NCBI RefSeq assembly: GCF_008001015.1
Contig: NZ_CP042862.1
Location: 2,542,001-2,606,000 of the forward strand
Length of the DNA: 64,000 bases
Reading direction: 5' to 3'
Origin: Serinicoccus profundi
Lineage (GTDB): Bacteria > Actinomycetota > Actinomycetes > Actinomycetales > Dermatophilaceae
The position numbers and the translations under genes were made by a program. Numbering within the stretch: the first letter of the stretch is position 1; each line of letters opens with the position of its first letter. Below, piece after piece: positions 9,525 to 16,707 of the stretch. The notes beneath the pieces were generated by a model. The model had not been told where the DNA came from. It made no database searches and worked only from the letters and a program-made list of their open reading frames with translations.

Positions 9525-10562
9525 ATGCCCGAGGAGACCCGCTCGTTGCTCGCGCTGCCCAAGGCGCACCTGCACCTGCACTTCACCGGGTCGATGCGCG
9601 TGGACACCGTGCGCGAGCTGGCCGACAAGCACGGCCTGCGGCTGCCGCACGCGCTGACCAGCCAGTGGCCACCAGAGCTCTCCGGCCACGACGAGCGGGG
9701 GTGGTTCCGCTTCCAGCGGCTCTACGACGCCGCCCGGGCCGTGGTGCGCGACGAGGCGGACATGCGCCGGATCGTCCGCGAGGCCGCCGAGGACGACGCC
9801 GCAGAAGGGTCGCGCTGGTTGGAGATCCAGGTCGACCCAACGTCCTACGCGCCGTTCCTCGGGGGCCTCACCCCGGCGCTGGAGATCGTGCTGGACGAGG
9901 CCCGGTCGGCGAGCGCGCAGACCGGCACCCAGGTGGCGGTCGTCGTCGCGGCGTCCCGGATGAAGCACCCGCTGGACGCGCGGGCGCTGGCCCGCCTCGC
10001 GGCCAGGCACGCCGGCGACACGGCCGGCACGGTCGTGGGCTTCGGACTCTCCAACGACGAGCGTCGCGGCTGGACCGGCGACTTCGAGCCGGCCTTCCGG
10101 ATCGCCGCCAAGGCGGGCCTGGCCAGCGTCCCGCACGCCGGGGAGCTGCTCGGTGCCGATCACGTCCAGGTGGCGCTGGACCACCTCCTGCCGGACCGAC
10201 TCGGCCACGGGATCCGGGCGGTCGAGGACGAGGCCGTGCTCGGCCGGGTCGTGGAGGAGCAGGTGACGCTCGAGGTCTGCCCGGGCAGCAACGTCGCGCT
10301 CGGGGTCTACCCCTCGCTGTCGGCCGTGCCGCTGTGTCGGTTGCTGGAGGTCGGGGCGCGGGTGGCGCTCGGGGCGGACGACCCGCTGCTCTTCGGGAGC
10401 CGGCTGGCCGACCAGTACGTCTCGGCCCGGATGGACCACGACCTGCCGGACAGCGCGGTGGCCCAGCTGGCGCGGGGGTCGATCGAGGGCTCCGCCGCGC
10501 CGCCGGAGACCAAGCGCGAGCTGCTCAGGCAGGTCGACGACTGGCTGGCCGACCCGGCGTGA
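9525..10562 (+). CDS. Adenosine deaminase family protein
   Basis: 345 residues. Zn-binding H-x-H is in KAHLHLHFTGS (His17/His19). The catalytic VPHAGE, the LGHGIR motif, the VCPGSN segment and the ALGADDPLLFG near the C-terminus follow the adenosine/adenine deaminase order. The enzyme deaminates adenosine (possibly adenine or a related purine) in purine salvage. The canonical Glu of ELHLHLDG is replaced by His and SLNTDDP by ALGADDP, so it belongs to a divergent subgroup and its exact substrate is uncertain. It is convergent with a lipoprotein gene, 12 bases apart. Confidence 0.85.
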   Translation: MPEETRSLLALPKAHLHLHFTGSMRVDTVRELADKHGLRLPHALTSQWPPELSGHDERGWFRFQRLYDAARAVVRDEADMRRIVREAAEDDAAEGSRWLEIQVDPTSYAPFLGGLTPALEIVLDEARSASAQTGTQVAVVVAASRMKHPLDARALARLAARHAGDTAGTVVGFGLSNDERRGWTGDFEPAFRIAAKAGLASVPHAGELLGADHVQVALDHLLPDRLGHGIRAVEDEAVLGRVVEEQVTLEVCPGSNVALGVYPSLSAVPLCRLLEVGARVALGADDPLLFGSRLADQYVSARMDHDLPDSAVAQLARGSIEGSAAPPETKRELLRQVDDWLADPA

Positions 10563-10574
10563 GTGCCCGTCGGC

Positions 10575-11534
10575 TCAGCCCTGGTCGAGCGGCAGGAACG
10601 TGCTGCGCACCGACACCTGGGCCGGGGTGAGCCACTCCTCGACCGCCGCGTGCACGGCGTCGAGGGTGGCCTGGTCGGCGAGGAGGACCTCCACCTCGAG
10701 CAGCCCGGTGACGCCGCCCCCGTAGGAGGCGAGGATGCCGAGCTCCGGGGCGCCGCCTGACAGGGCGACCTGGGCGGCAGAGACCTGCTCCGCGCTGGGG
10801 AGGTCTCGCTGCTCCAGGCACAGGGGGCCGGTGAAGACCTCCCGGATCGCGACCCGGGTGGCCTCGAGGTCTGCAGAGGCGTCGACCACGAGGTTGACCA
10901 CGGGGCCGTCGTCGGAGACCCAGTGCGTGACGTAGCCGGGCAGGGTCGAGGTGAGCTGGCCCAGGGCCTGGTCCTCCTCCATGCCCCCGGCGCCGGCCGT
11001 GCGGGCGGCCTGGTCGACGTCGGGCACGTCCACGGTGGGGTCTGAGCACAGCTGCGGGAAGTCCGCGGCGGGCGAGGAGGGCGGGGTGAAGCCGTCGGGA
11101 GGCGTGGCCGACAGCGGTCGAGTCAGGGTGAGCGTGCCGCGCGGGCCGTCGGCGAGGTCGAGGTGACCCACCGCCCAGTAGGCCTCGTCGGTCCACCGGA
11201 CGCCGCCCTGCTCCTGCGTGGTGACCTGGTCCCAGGAGAAGTCGCCGGCGAGGGCCGGCCCGCCGCACTGGGGTGGGTAGGACTCGGCGATCCCCCCGAC
11301 GCACAGCTCGACCGGCGCGTCGGGGGCAGTCTGCATGAGGATGCCGGACCCCACCAGCTCGGCGTCGGGGTCGACCGGGGTGGCCGCGCTGGCGGAGGTC
11401 ACGACGGGGGACGCCGTGCCGGTCCCGGCGTCCGGGCCGGTCCCGGTGGTCGGCGCGACGCCTCCCGACCCGCACCCGCCGAGGGTGAGCAGCGGGATCG
11501 TCGCCGCGAGGAGGAGGACGGTGCGGTACGTCAT
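10575..11534 (-). CDS. Putative lipoprotein
   Basis: 319 residues. The signal peptide ends in lipobox LGGC (Cys21), then a Thr/Ser/Ala/Pro-rich linker and a soluble domain. Two stretches of similar size (one following DDGPVVNLVVDAS, one near the end with VEVLLADQATLDAV) look like related beta-alpha-beta units. Paired Cys at CVGG/PPQCGG suggest a disulfide. The start at 11534 is the ATG directly before the hydrophobic core; the longer ORF would add a non-signal leader. No recognised family. Confidence 0.6.
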   Translation of the reverse strand: MTYRTVLLLAATIPLLTLGGCGSGGVAPTTGTGPDAGTGTASPVVTSASAATPVDPDAELVGSGILMQTAPDAPVELCVGGIAESYPPQCGGPALAGDFSWDQVTTQEQGGVRWTDEAYWAVGHLDLADGPRGTLTLTRPLSATPPDGFTPPSSPAADFPQLCSDPTVDVPDVDQAARTAGAGGMEEDQALGQLTSTLPGYVTHWVSDDGPVVNLVVDASADLEATRVAIREVFTGPLCLEQRDLPSAEQVSAAQVALSGGAPELGILASYGGGVTGLLEVEVLLADQATLDAVHAAVEEWLTPAQVSVRSTFLPLDQG

Positions 11535-11605
11535 ACCCCATGATCGCGCAGGTGGAGGCGTCCGTGCGTGGTGCGGCACCGCTGGGTCGGGGTCGCCGAC
11601 CCCGC

Positions 11606-12748
11606 TCAGAGGGTAAGGCCGACGAGCACCGGCTCGTTGACGAGGCGGACACCGAAGGCCGACTCCACGCCGTCACGCACCTCGCGCGCCAGCTCGACCA
11701 CGTCCTGCGCGCTGGCACCGCCGCGGTTGGTCAGCGCCAACGTGTGCTTGGTGGACAACCCGGCCGGGCGGCCCGCCAGGGTGCCGTGCCCCTTGCGGAA
11801 GTCGGCCTTGTCGATCAGCCAGGCGGCGGAGGTCTTCACCTGACCGTGGTCGGCCGGGTACTCCGGGGGCGCGGGGGCGTCGGGGCCCAGCCGCTGCGCC
11901 GCGCGCTCGCGCAGGGCGGCGAGGTCGGCGGGGGCCATGAGGGGGTTGGTGAAGAAGGACCCGCAGGACCATGTGTCGTGGTCCTGCGCGTCGAGCACCA
12001 TCCCCCGGCTGCGACGCTGCTCGAGCACGGCCCCCCGTGCCTCCCCGAGCGGCACGCGGTCCCCCAGCTGCACGCCGAGGCCCTCGGCGAGGGCGGCATA
12101 CCCGATCGGTTGGGACAGCTCGGTGGGACGCAGCGAGAAGGACACCGTGAGGACCACGTGGCGTGGCGTCACGGTGCCGGGCGCGACGTCGGGTCCGACC
12201 ATCGACTCCTTGAGGACGGAGTGGCGGTAGGAGAAGCCCAGGTCGCTGGCGAAGAGCGTGCGGACGCGCTGCTCGACGCGGTCCCAGACCCGGACCTGGG
12301 CGATCGTCTGGGCGACCTCCTGGCCGTAGGCGCCGACATTCTGCACCGGTGTCGCACCGGTCGAGCCGGGGATGCCGGAGAGCGCCTCGATGCCCGACCA
12401 CCCCTGCTCGCAGGCGTGCGCGACCAGGTCGTCCCACGTCTCCCCCGCAGCGACGCTCACGCTCACTCCCCCGCAGGACGACTCGTGCGGCACCTCGATC
12501 CCGCGGGTGCGCACGAGCACCACGGTGCCGGGGAAGCCCCCGTCGGCGACGACGAGGTTGGAGCCTCCGCCCACGACGAGCAGCGGTTCGCCGGCGTCGT
12601 CCGCCGCCCGGACGGCGTCGATCACCTCGGCCTCGGTGTCGGCGGTGACCAGCCTGCGCGGCGGCCCGCCGACCCGCATCGTGGTGAGCTCGGCGAGCGG
12701 CCGGACACCCTCGGCCACCTCGGTCCTCAATGCCCCGGCGCCGCTCAC
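11606..12748 (-). CDS. murB: UDP-N-acetylenolpyruvoylglucosamine reductase
   Basis: 380 residues. MurB reduces UDP-GlcNAc-enolpyruvate to UDP-MurNAc with NADPH and FAD in peptidoglycan synthesis. The FAD-binding domain shows LVVGGGSNLVV and IPGSTGATPVQNVGAYGQEV. The catalytic region has SYRHS, CGSFFTNP and, near the C-terminus, the conserved Glu in RLVNEPVLVG. Start is GTG at 12748, overlapping the stop of the upstream dehydratase gene by four bases. The order tRNAs-rpmG-dehydratases-murB is conserved in actinobacteria. Confidence 0.95.
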   Translation of the reverse strand: MSGAGALRTEVAEGVRPLAELTTMRVGGPPRRLVTADTEAEVIDAVRAADDAGEPLLVVGGGSNLVVADGGFPGTVVLVRTRGIEVPHESSCGGVSVSVAAGETWDDLVAHACEQGWSGIEALSGIPGSTGATPVQNVGAYGQEVAQTIAQVRVWDRVEQRVRTLFASDLGFSYRHSVLKESMVGPDVAPGTVTPRHVVLTVSFSLRPTELSQPIGYAALAEGLGVQLGDRVPLGEARGAVLEQRRSRGMVLDAQDHDTWSCGSFFTNPLMAPADLAALRERAAQRLGPDAPAPPEYPADHGQVKTSAAWLIDKADFRKGHGTLAGRPAGLSTKHTLALTNRGGASAQDVVELAREVRDGVESAFGVRLVNEPVLVGLTL

Positions 12749-13149
12749 GCGTCGGCCCCGAGCGGGCGGACGACGGCCTGGCAGCGGCCCAGGACCTTCT
12801 CTCCGGCACAGGTGGCCGTGAGCTGGAGGGTCTCGGTGCCGGCCTCCGCGTCGACCTTCGTGACCACCCCCACGACGTCCACGTCGACCGTGCGGCCCTC
12901 CGGCACGACGACCATGCCGGTGAACCGGGTCTGGCAGGACAGGATGCGGCCGGGGTCACCGCCGACGTAGTCGGTGACGAGCTCCAGCGCGGCGCCCAGG
13001 GTCCACATACCGTGCGCGATGACGTCCGGCAGGCCGACCGCGCGGGCCACCTCGGTGTCCTGGTGGATGGGGTTGTGGTCACCGGAGGCCTCGGCGTAGG
13101 CCACGAGGAGGTCGCGGTCGACGCTCACGGTGCGGGTGAGCTCGCTCAT
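12745..13149 (-). CDS. MaoC-type (R)-hydroxyacyl dehydratase, HadB-like subunit
   Basis: 134 residues forming a single hotdog fold. The hydratase motif ASGDHNPIHQD supplies the catalytic Asp24 and His29, and VIAHGMWTLG follows as in MaoC proteins. It matches in position and size Rv0636 (HadB) of M. tuberculosis, the catalytic partner of a HadA-type subunit, in the same context next to rpmG. Its start overlaps the stop of the hadA-like gene (ATGA) and its end overlaps murB. The physiological substrate in an organism lacking mycolates is unknown. Confidence 0.85.
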   Translation of the reverse strand: MSELTRTVSVDRDLLVAYAEASGDHNPIHQDTEVARAVGLPDVIAHGMWTLGAALELVTDYVGGDPGRILSCQTRFTGMVVVPEGRTVDVDVVGVVTKVDAEAGTETLQLTATCAGEKVLGRCQAVVRPLGADA

Positions 13150-13595
13150 CAGCCCTCCCCCCTGACCACGATCGTGGAGGTCACCGTGGTGACCGCCGCA
13201 CCGTCGGCGTCGATCAGCTCGACCCGGGTCGCGACCATCCCGTGGCCACCTGCCTCGCGCATGGTGTCGACGTGCAGGACGCCGGTCAGGCGGTCGCCGG
13301 CGACGATCGGGCGGTGGTGGAAGAACCCCTCCTGACCGTGCACGACGCGGGAGAAGTCGATGCCGGCGTCCGGGTCCTGGACGAGCTGGGCCTCGCACTG
13401 CTGGGCGAGCCGGACCGCGAAGGTCGGTGGTGCCACCACGTCGGCGTGGCCCAGGGCCTGAGCCGCGGCGGTGTCACGGTGCGCCGGGCCCGTGGCTCCG
13501 ACGGCGTCGGCGAAGGCGGCGACCTGCTCGCGGGTCACCTCGAAGGGTCCGGCCGGCGGGTACTCACGACCGGCGTAGTCAGGGTTGACGGGCAT
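13149..13595 (-). CDS. MaoC-like N-terminal dehydratase domain protein, HadA-like subunit
   Basis: 148 residues beginning MPVNPDYAGREYPPAGPFEV, typical of the FAS1-like dehydratase domain that partners a catalytic MaoC subunit. It lacks the D-x4-H catalytic pair, as expected for a stabilising HadA-type subunit. The ATG at 13595 lies seven bases after a TAGGCT -10 box (leaderless). It is co-transcribed with the HadB-like gene and murB, all joined by 4-bp overlaps. Confidence 0.82.
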   Translation of the reverse strand: MPVNPDYAGREYPPAGPFEVTREQVAAFADAVGATGPAHRDTAAAQALGHADVVAPPTFAVRLAQQCEAQLVQDPDAGIDFSRVVHGQEGFFHHRPIVAGDRLTGVLHVDTMREAGGHGMVATRVELIDADGAAVTTVTSTIVVRGEG

Positions 13596-13602
13596 GGGGA
13601 CC

Positions 13603-13608
13603 AGCCTA
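13603..13608 (-). promoter_or_regulatory. -10 box (TAGGCT) of the hadA-hadB-murB operon
   Basis: TAGGCT on the minus strand ends seven bases before the ATG at 13595, with no Shine-Dalgarno visible. This suggests that the operon is transcribed separately from rpmG. Confidence 0.5.
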
Positions 13609-13718
13609 ACGACCTCAGCCCGCACCGGGACCAACGTCGGGATAGCACGACCCTCATCGGCGAACTTCCTCATGGGGCTCGTGCTAGGCCGTGGTCGGTC
13701 CAGGAGGGGGTATGACGA

Positions 13719-13748
13719 AGGCCGCCACCCTGGTGGGGGTGACGGCCT
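13719..13748 (-). terminator. Hairpin downstream of rpmG
   Basis: An inverted repeat AGGCCGCCACC...GGTGACGGCCT (one mismatch, short G/T-rich loop) begins 25 bases beyond the rpmG stop. Its position fits termination of the tRNA-Thr/tRNA-Met/rpmG transcript. There is no U-tract, as is usual in high-GC actinobacteria. Confidence 0.55.
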
Positions 13749-13772
13749 GTGCGTCGTGGCTGGCGCGGAGCG

Positions 13773-13940
13773 TCAGCGGGTCTCGCGGTGCGCGGTGTGC
13801 TTGCCGCAGCGGGGGCAGAACTTCGCCATGTCGAGCCGGTCGGGGTTGTTGCGCCGGTTCTTCTTGGTGATGTAGTTGCGCTCCTTGCACTCCGTGCACG
13901 CCATGGTGATCTTGGGGCGAACGTCGGTGGACTTAGCCAC
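13773..13940 (-). CDS. rpmG: 50S ribosomal protein L33
   Basis: 55 residues. The chain contains two CxxC pairs (CTEC and CPRC), so this is the Zn-binding form of L33. The sequence [11 protein letters not shown]...[10 protein letters not shown] is typical. Start is GTG at 13940 with a GAGAGCAGG ribosome binding site; a longer reading frame upstream is spurious because it would run into tRNA-Met. It lies just downstream of tRNA-Thr and tRNA-Met, a conserved actinobacterial order. Confidence 0.95.
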   Translation of the reverse strand: MAKSTDVRPKITMACTECKERNYITKKNRRNNPDRLDMAKFCPRCGKHTAHRETR

Positions 13941-14000
13941 GGTGCGACCTGCTCTCGGTGTGGATCTGTGTGTGTCTACGGCCTGTACCTGCGAGGTACG

Positions 14001-14077
14001 TGGTAGCGGAGGCGGGACTCGATCCCGCGACCTCACGATTATGAGTCGTGCGCTCTAACCAGCTGAGCTACTCCGCC
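14001..14077 (-). tRNA. tRNA-Met (CAU), elongator type
   Basis: 77 nt including an encoded CCA. The anticodon loop CTCATAA presents CAT, the acceptor stem is GGCGGAG/CTCCGCT, and the D- and T-arms are intact. The sequence closely matches the actinobacterial metT elongator type, lacking the initiator-specific GGG/CCC anticodon stem. Confidence 0.97.
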
Positions 14078-14106
14078 TCGCGGCGACCGGCGAACCGGCT
14101 CACCAG

Positions 14107-14179
14107 AGCCCCCAAACGGAATCGAACCGTTGACCTTTTCCTTACCATGGAAACGCTCTACCGACTGAGCTATAGGGGC
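14107..14179 (-). tRNA. tRNA-Thr (GGU)
   Basis: 73 nt with anticodon loop ATGGTAA (anticodon GGT), anticodon stem TTTCC/GGAAA and acceptor GCCCCTA/TGGGGGC. CCA is not encoded. It is the first product of the tRNA-Thr/tRNA-Met/rpmG transcript. Confidence 0.97.
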
Positions 14180-14226
14180 GGGCTGTGAATCCCTCGGAGC
14201 ACGTGACCCTCAGGCAGCGAGAGACA

Positions 14227-14256
14227 ACTTTACACGAGGCCGCCGGGCGATTCCAA
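14227..14256 (-). promoter_or_regulatory. Promoter of tRNA-Thr/tRNA-Met/rpmG
   Basis: On the minus strand a -35 TTGGAA (14251-14256) and a -10 TAAAGT (14227-14232) are spaced by 18 bases and sit about 50 bases upstream of tRNA-Thr. The -35 lies in the loop of the preceding gene's terminator hairpin. Confidence 0.6.
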
Positions 14257-14271
14257 AACGGGCCCGGCGGC
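14239..14271 (-). terminator. Perfect 10-bp hairpin terminator after the HtdX-like gene
   Basis: GCCGCCGGGC (14239-14248) and GCCCGGCGGC (14262-14271) pair perfectly around a 13-base loop, starting 12 bases beyond the stop codon at 14284. It should end the fadA2-fabG4-htdX transcript before the tRNA genes. The loop contains the tRNA promoter -35. Confidence 0.65.
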
Positions 14272-14283
14272 TCCGCGCGGCTC

Positions 14284-15291
14284 TCAGCGCAGGCCGCTGA
14301 CCTGCATCGATACGTGGAGTCGCGAGCCCTCGCGGTCGGTGACCGCCAGGGCCCCGTGCGCGGCCCCGTCGGAGCGGAGCACCACGGTCGAGGGCAGGAG
14401 GATCGGCTTGGCGAAGCTGGCCGAGACGTCATAGCTCTCCGGGAGCCGCGGCTGGACGGCCGCGAGCACTCGGGCGTGGGTCCACATACCGTGGGCGATG
14501 GCCCGGGGGAAGCCGAAGGCCTTGGCGCTCAGCGCCGACAGGTGGATGGGGTTGGCGTCGCCGGAGACCCGGGCGTAGGACCGCCCCAGGTCCGCCGGCA
14601 CCCGCCAGAGGGCCACCTGCCGTCCGCCCACGACCATCTGCGTCGCTCGGTCGGCCTCAGGGGAACCATCTGCGACGCTCGGTGGGGTCGAGGAGCGGTC
14701 GGCCTCAGGGGAACCATCTGCGACGCTCGGTGGGGTCGAGGAGCGGTCGGCGTCAGAGGAACCATCTGCGACGCTCGGTGGGGTCGAGGAGCGGACGAGG
14801 TAGGTGCTGCGCCCCTCCCAGACCACCTCGTCCGCGACCCGGACCTCGCCCACGAGATCCACGGTGCTGCCCTTGCGGTGCGGCGCGAGGCTGTCGGCCC
14901 AGGTCGAGACGGTGAGCTCCTCCTCCACCCGCACCGGGCGGTGCACCGTCATGCGGTTGCTGACGTGCACCATCCCGAGCATGGGGAACGGGAAGTCGCG
15001 GGCCGCCATGAGCCGCACCTGCAACGGGAAGGTGAGCACGTGCAGCCAGGTGGCCGGCACGGTGTCGGCGAGCAGTCCGCCGGTCACCGCACAGAAGTCC
15101 GAGAGGCGGTCGAGGTCCTGCCGCACGCCGGTCATGACCAGCCGCCTCGCGGGCAGCGAACCCCGCGCGCCGGGGCGACCGAGGCCGGTCGCGATCCCGC
15201 GGGCGAAGGCGGCGCCGATGCTCGGTGGCTCGCTCAGCAGCTCGACGTCGACATCGCGGGGCACGCCGGAGGCGGTGGGGAGATCGCCCAT
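14284..15291 (-). CDS. MaoC-family dehydratase (HtdX-like) with an inserted repeat array
   Basis: 335 residues. An N-terminal hotdog-like half (including SNRMTVHRPVRVEEELTV) is followed by a MaoC half with SGDANPIHLS (catalytic Asp about 244, His about 249) and AIAHGMWTHARVL. It corresponds to Rv0241c (HtdX, about 280 residues), a 3-hydroxyacyl-thioester dehydratase, and lies next to fabG4 and fadA2 homologues as in mycobacteria. The surplus length comes largely from three in-frame 16-residue repeats (SSTPPSVADGSPEADR) between the halves, encoded by the 48-bp repeat array at 14665-14780. The start ATG at 15291 is two bases after the fabG4 stop. Confidence 0.88.
   Translation of the reverse strand: MGDLPTASGVPRDVDVELLSEPPSIGAAFARGIATGLGRPGARGSLPARRLVMTGVRQDLDRLSDFCAVTGGLLADTVPATWLHVLTFPLQVRLMAARDFPFPMLGMVHVSNRMTVHRPVRVEEELTVSTWADSLAPHRKGSTVDLVGEVRVADEVVWEGRSTYLVRSSTPPSVADGSSDADRSSTPPSVADGSPEADRSSTPPSVADGSPEADRATQMVVGGRQVALWRVPADLGRSYARVSGDANPIHLSALSAKAFGFPRAIAHGMWTHARVLAAVQPRLPESYDVSASFAKPILLPSTVVLRSDGAAHGALAVTDREGSRLHVSMQVSGLR
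14633..14780. repeat. 20-bp core repeats in coding DNA, 48-bp period
   Basis: Three exact copies of ACCATCTGCGACGCTCGGTG start at 14665, 14713 and 14761, giving a 48-bp period. A degenerate fourth (ACCATCTGCGTCGCTCGGTC) at 14633 is 32 bp before the first. The same core forms 32-bp-period arrays in non-coding DNA at 43476 and 54530. The 48-bp period is a multiple of three and keeps the gene open. Confidence 0.95.
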
Positions 15292-15293
15292 GC

Positions 15294-16706
15294 TCAAGCC
15301 CCGATCTGGCTCTGGCCGCAGACGCGCAGCACCTCGCCGGTGACGGCCGCGCTGGACGGGTCGGCGAAGTAGCCGATGGCTTCCGCCACGTCGACCGGCG
15401 TGCCGCCCTGCTGGAGGCTGTTGATCCGCCGTGCCACCTCGCGGGTCGCCACGGGCATCTTGCCGGTCATCTCGGTCTCGATGAAGCCCGGAGCCACGGC
15501 GTTGACCGTGATCCCGCGCTCGGCCAGCCGGGGGTCGGCCCCCATGGCCCGGACGAGGCCGATCACGCCGGCCTTGGACGCGGCGTAGTTGGCCTGACCC
15601 CGGTTGCCGGCGATGCCGGACGTCGAGGCGACCCCGATGATCCGGCCCCCGTCGTCCAGGCCGCCGGGCCGGTCCGCCTCCAGCAGCACGCTGTTGATCC
15701 TGATCTGCGCGCCGAGGTTGACGTCGAGGACGCTGCCCCACCACTGCTCGTCGGTGTTGGCGAGCAGCCGGTCGCGGGTGATGCCGGCGTTGTGCACGAT
15801 CGCGTGGATCCGGGCCGCCTCGCCGAAGCGCTGCGCGACGTGACCGGCGATGCGGGCGCCCGCGTCGGGAGCGGTGATGTCGAGCTGGAGGGCGGTGCCC
15901 CCGATGCTGTTGGCGACCTCCGCCAGGCCCTGCCCGCCCGCGGGCACGTCGACGGCGACCACCAGCGCGCCGTCCCGGGCGAAGGTGCGGGCGATCCCGG
16001 CACCGATGCCGCGACCGGCGCCGGTGACGACGACGATCCGGCCCTCGTACGGGCGGTCGGAGAGCGGCTGCGGGTCCTCGGCAGCGTGCCCGACGTGCAG
16101 GACCTGACCGGAGACGTAGGCCGAGCGTCCCTCGAGGAGGAAGGAGAGCGTGGAGGTGAGCTCCTGCGCCGTGGTCGGCTCCGCGGTGAGCAGGTCGACC
16201 CGGACGAGGTTGGCGGTGGCGCCGCCCCGCAGCTCCTTGCCGACGCTGCGGACGATGCCCTCGAGGGCCTGCTGGGTGGCGACCGCGGTCGGCGCACCCG
16301 CCGTCTCCGGCTCCACCCCGAGGACGACGACCCGGCCCGAGCTCTCCAGCCCCTTCATCGCCGGGCGCAGCAGCCCGCGGACGTGCTCGAGGTCGGCCAG
16401 GGAGGTGGCGGACGTGGCGTCGAGCACCAGCGCGCCGATCCGTCCGGGGTAGGCCTCGGGCACCTCGCGGGAGCGGCCGTCGTCGGACGTCTCGGTGACC
16501 CGGGTCTCGGGCCGGTCGAGCAGCGCGTCACGGACGGGCACCCCGAGCAGGTCGAGGGCGCGCCGGGCGAGGGTGCCCCCGCCAGCGGTGCCGACGGCGA
16601 CCGGGCCGGAGGGCAGCTCGCGGCCACGGCGCAGGCGGGTGGCCTGCGGGACACCGAGCTGCTTGGCGAGCGGGTTGGTGGTCAACAGCTGCATGAGGTC
16701 GGCCAT
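15294..16706 (-). CDS. 3-oxoacyl-ACP/CoA reductase, FabG4 type
   Basis: 470 residues. An N-terminal flavodoxin-like, degenerate Rossmann domain (about residues 1-210) precedes a complete SDR domain with TGAGRGIGAGIA for NAD(P), HNAGITRD, the catalytic Ser in ASTSGIAGN and YAASKAG (Tyr and Lys). This two-domain length is diagnostic of the high-molecular-weight FabG4 (Rv0242c). It reduces 3-oxoacyl thioesters in fatty-acid synthesis or in the reverse direction during degradation. The ATG at 16706 starts one base after the fadA2 stop, and the operon continues into the HtdX-like gene. Confidence 0.9.
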   Translation of the reverse strand: MADLMQLLTTNPLAKQLGVPQATRLRRGRELPSGPVAVGTAGGGTLARRALDLLGVPVRDALLDRPETRVTETSDDGRSREVPEAYPGRIGALVLDATSATSLADLEHVRGLLRPAMKGLESSGRVVVLGVEPETAGAPTAVATQQALEGIVRSVGKELRGGATANLVRVDLLTAEPTTAQELTSTLSFLLEGRSAYVSGQVLHVGHAAEDPQPLSDRPYEGRIVVVTGAGRGIGAGIARTFARDGALVVAVDVPAGGQGLAEVANSIGGTALQLDITAPDAGARIAGHVAQRFGEAARIHAIVHNAGITRDRLLANTDEQWWGSVLDVNLGAQIRINSVLLEADRPGGLDDGGRIIGVASTSGIAGNRGQANYAASKAGVIGLVRAMGADPRLAERGITVNAVAPGFIETEMTGKMPVATREVARRINSLQQGGTPVDVAEAIGYFADPSSAAVTGEVLRVCGQSQIGA

Positions 16707-16707
16707 G

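Noticed and set aside
14001-14077. Initiator tRNA-Met
   Set aside because: The anticodon stem lacks the initiator GGG/CCC pairs and the acceptor end pairs normally (G-U at 1-72); it matches elongator tRNA-Met.
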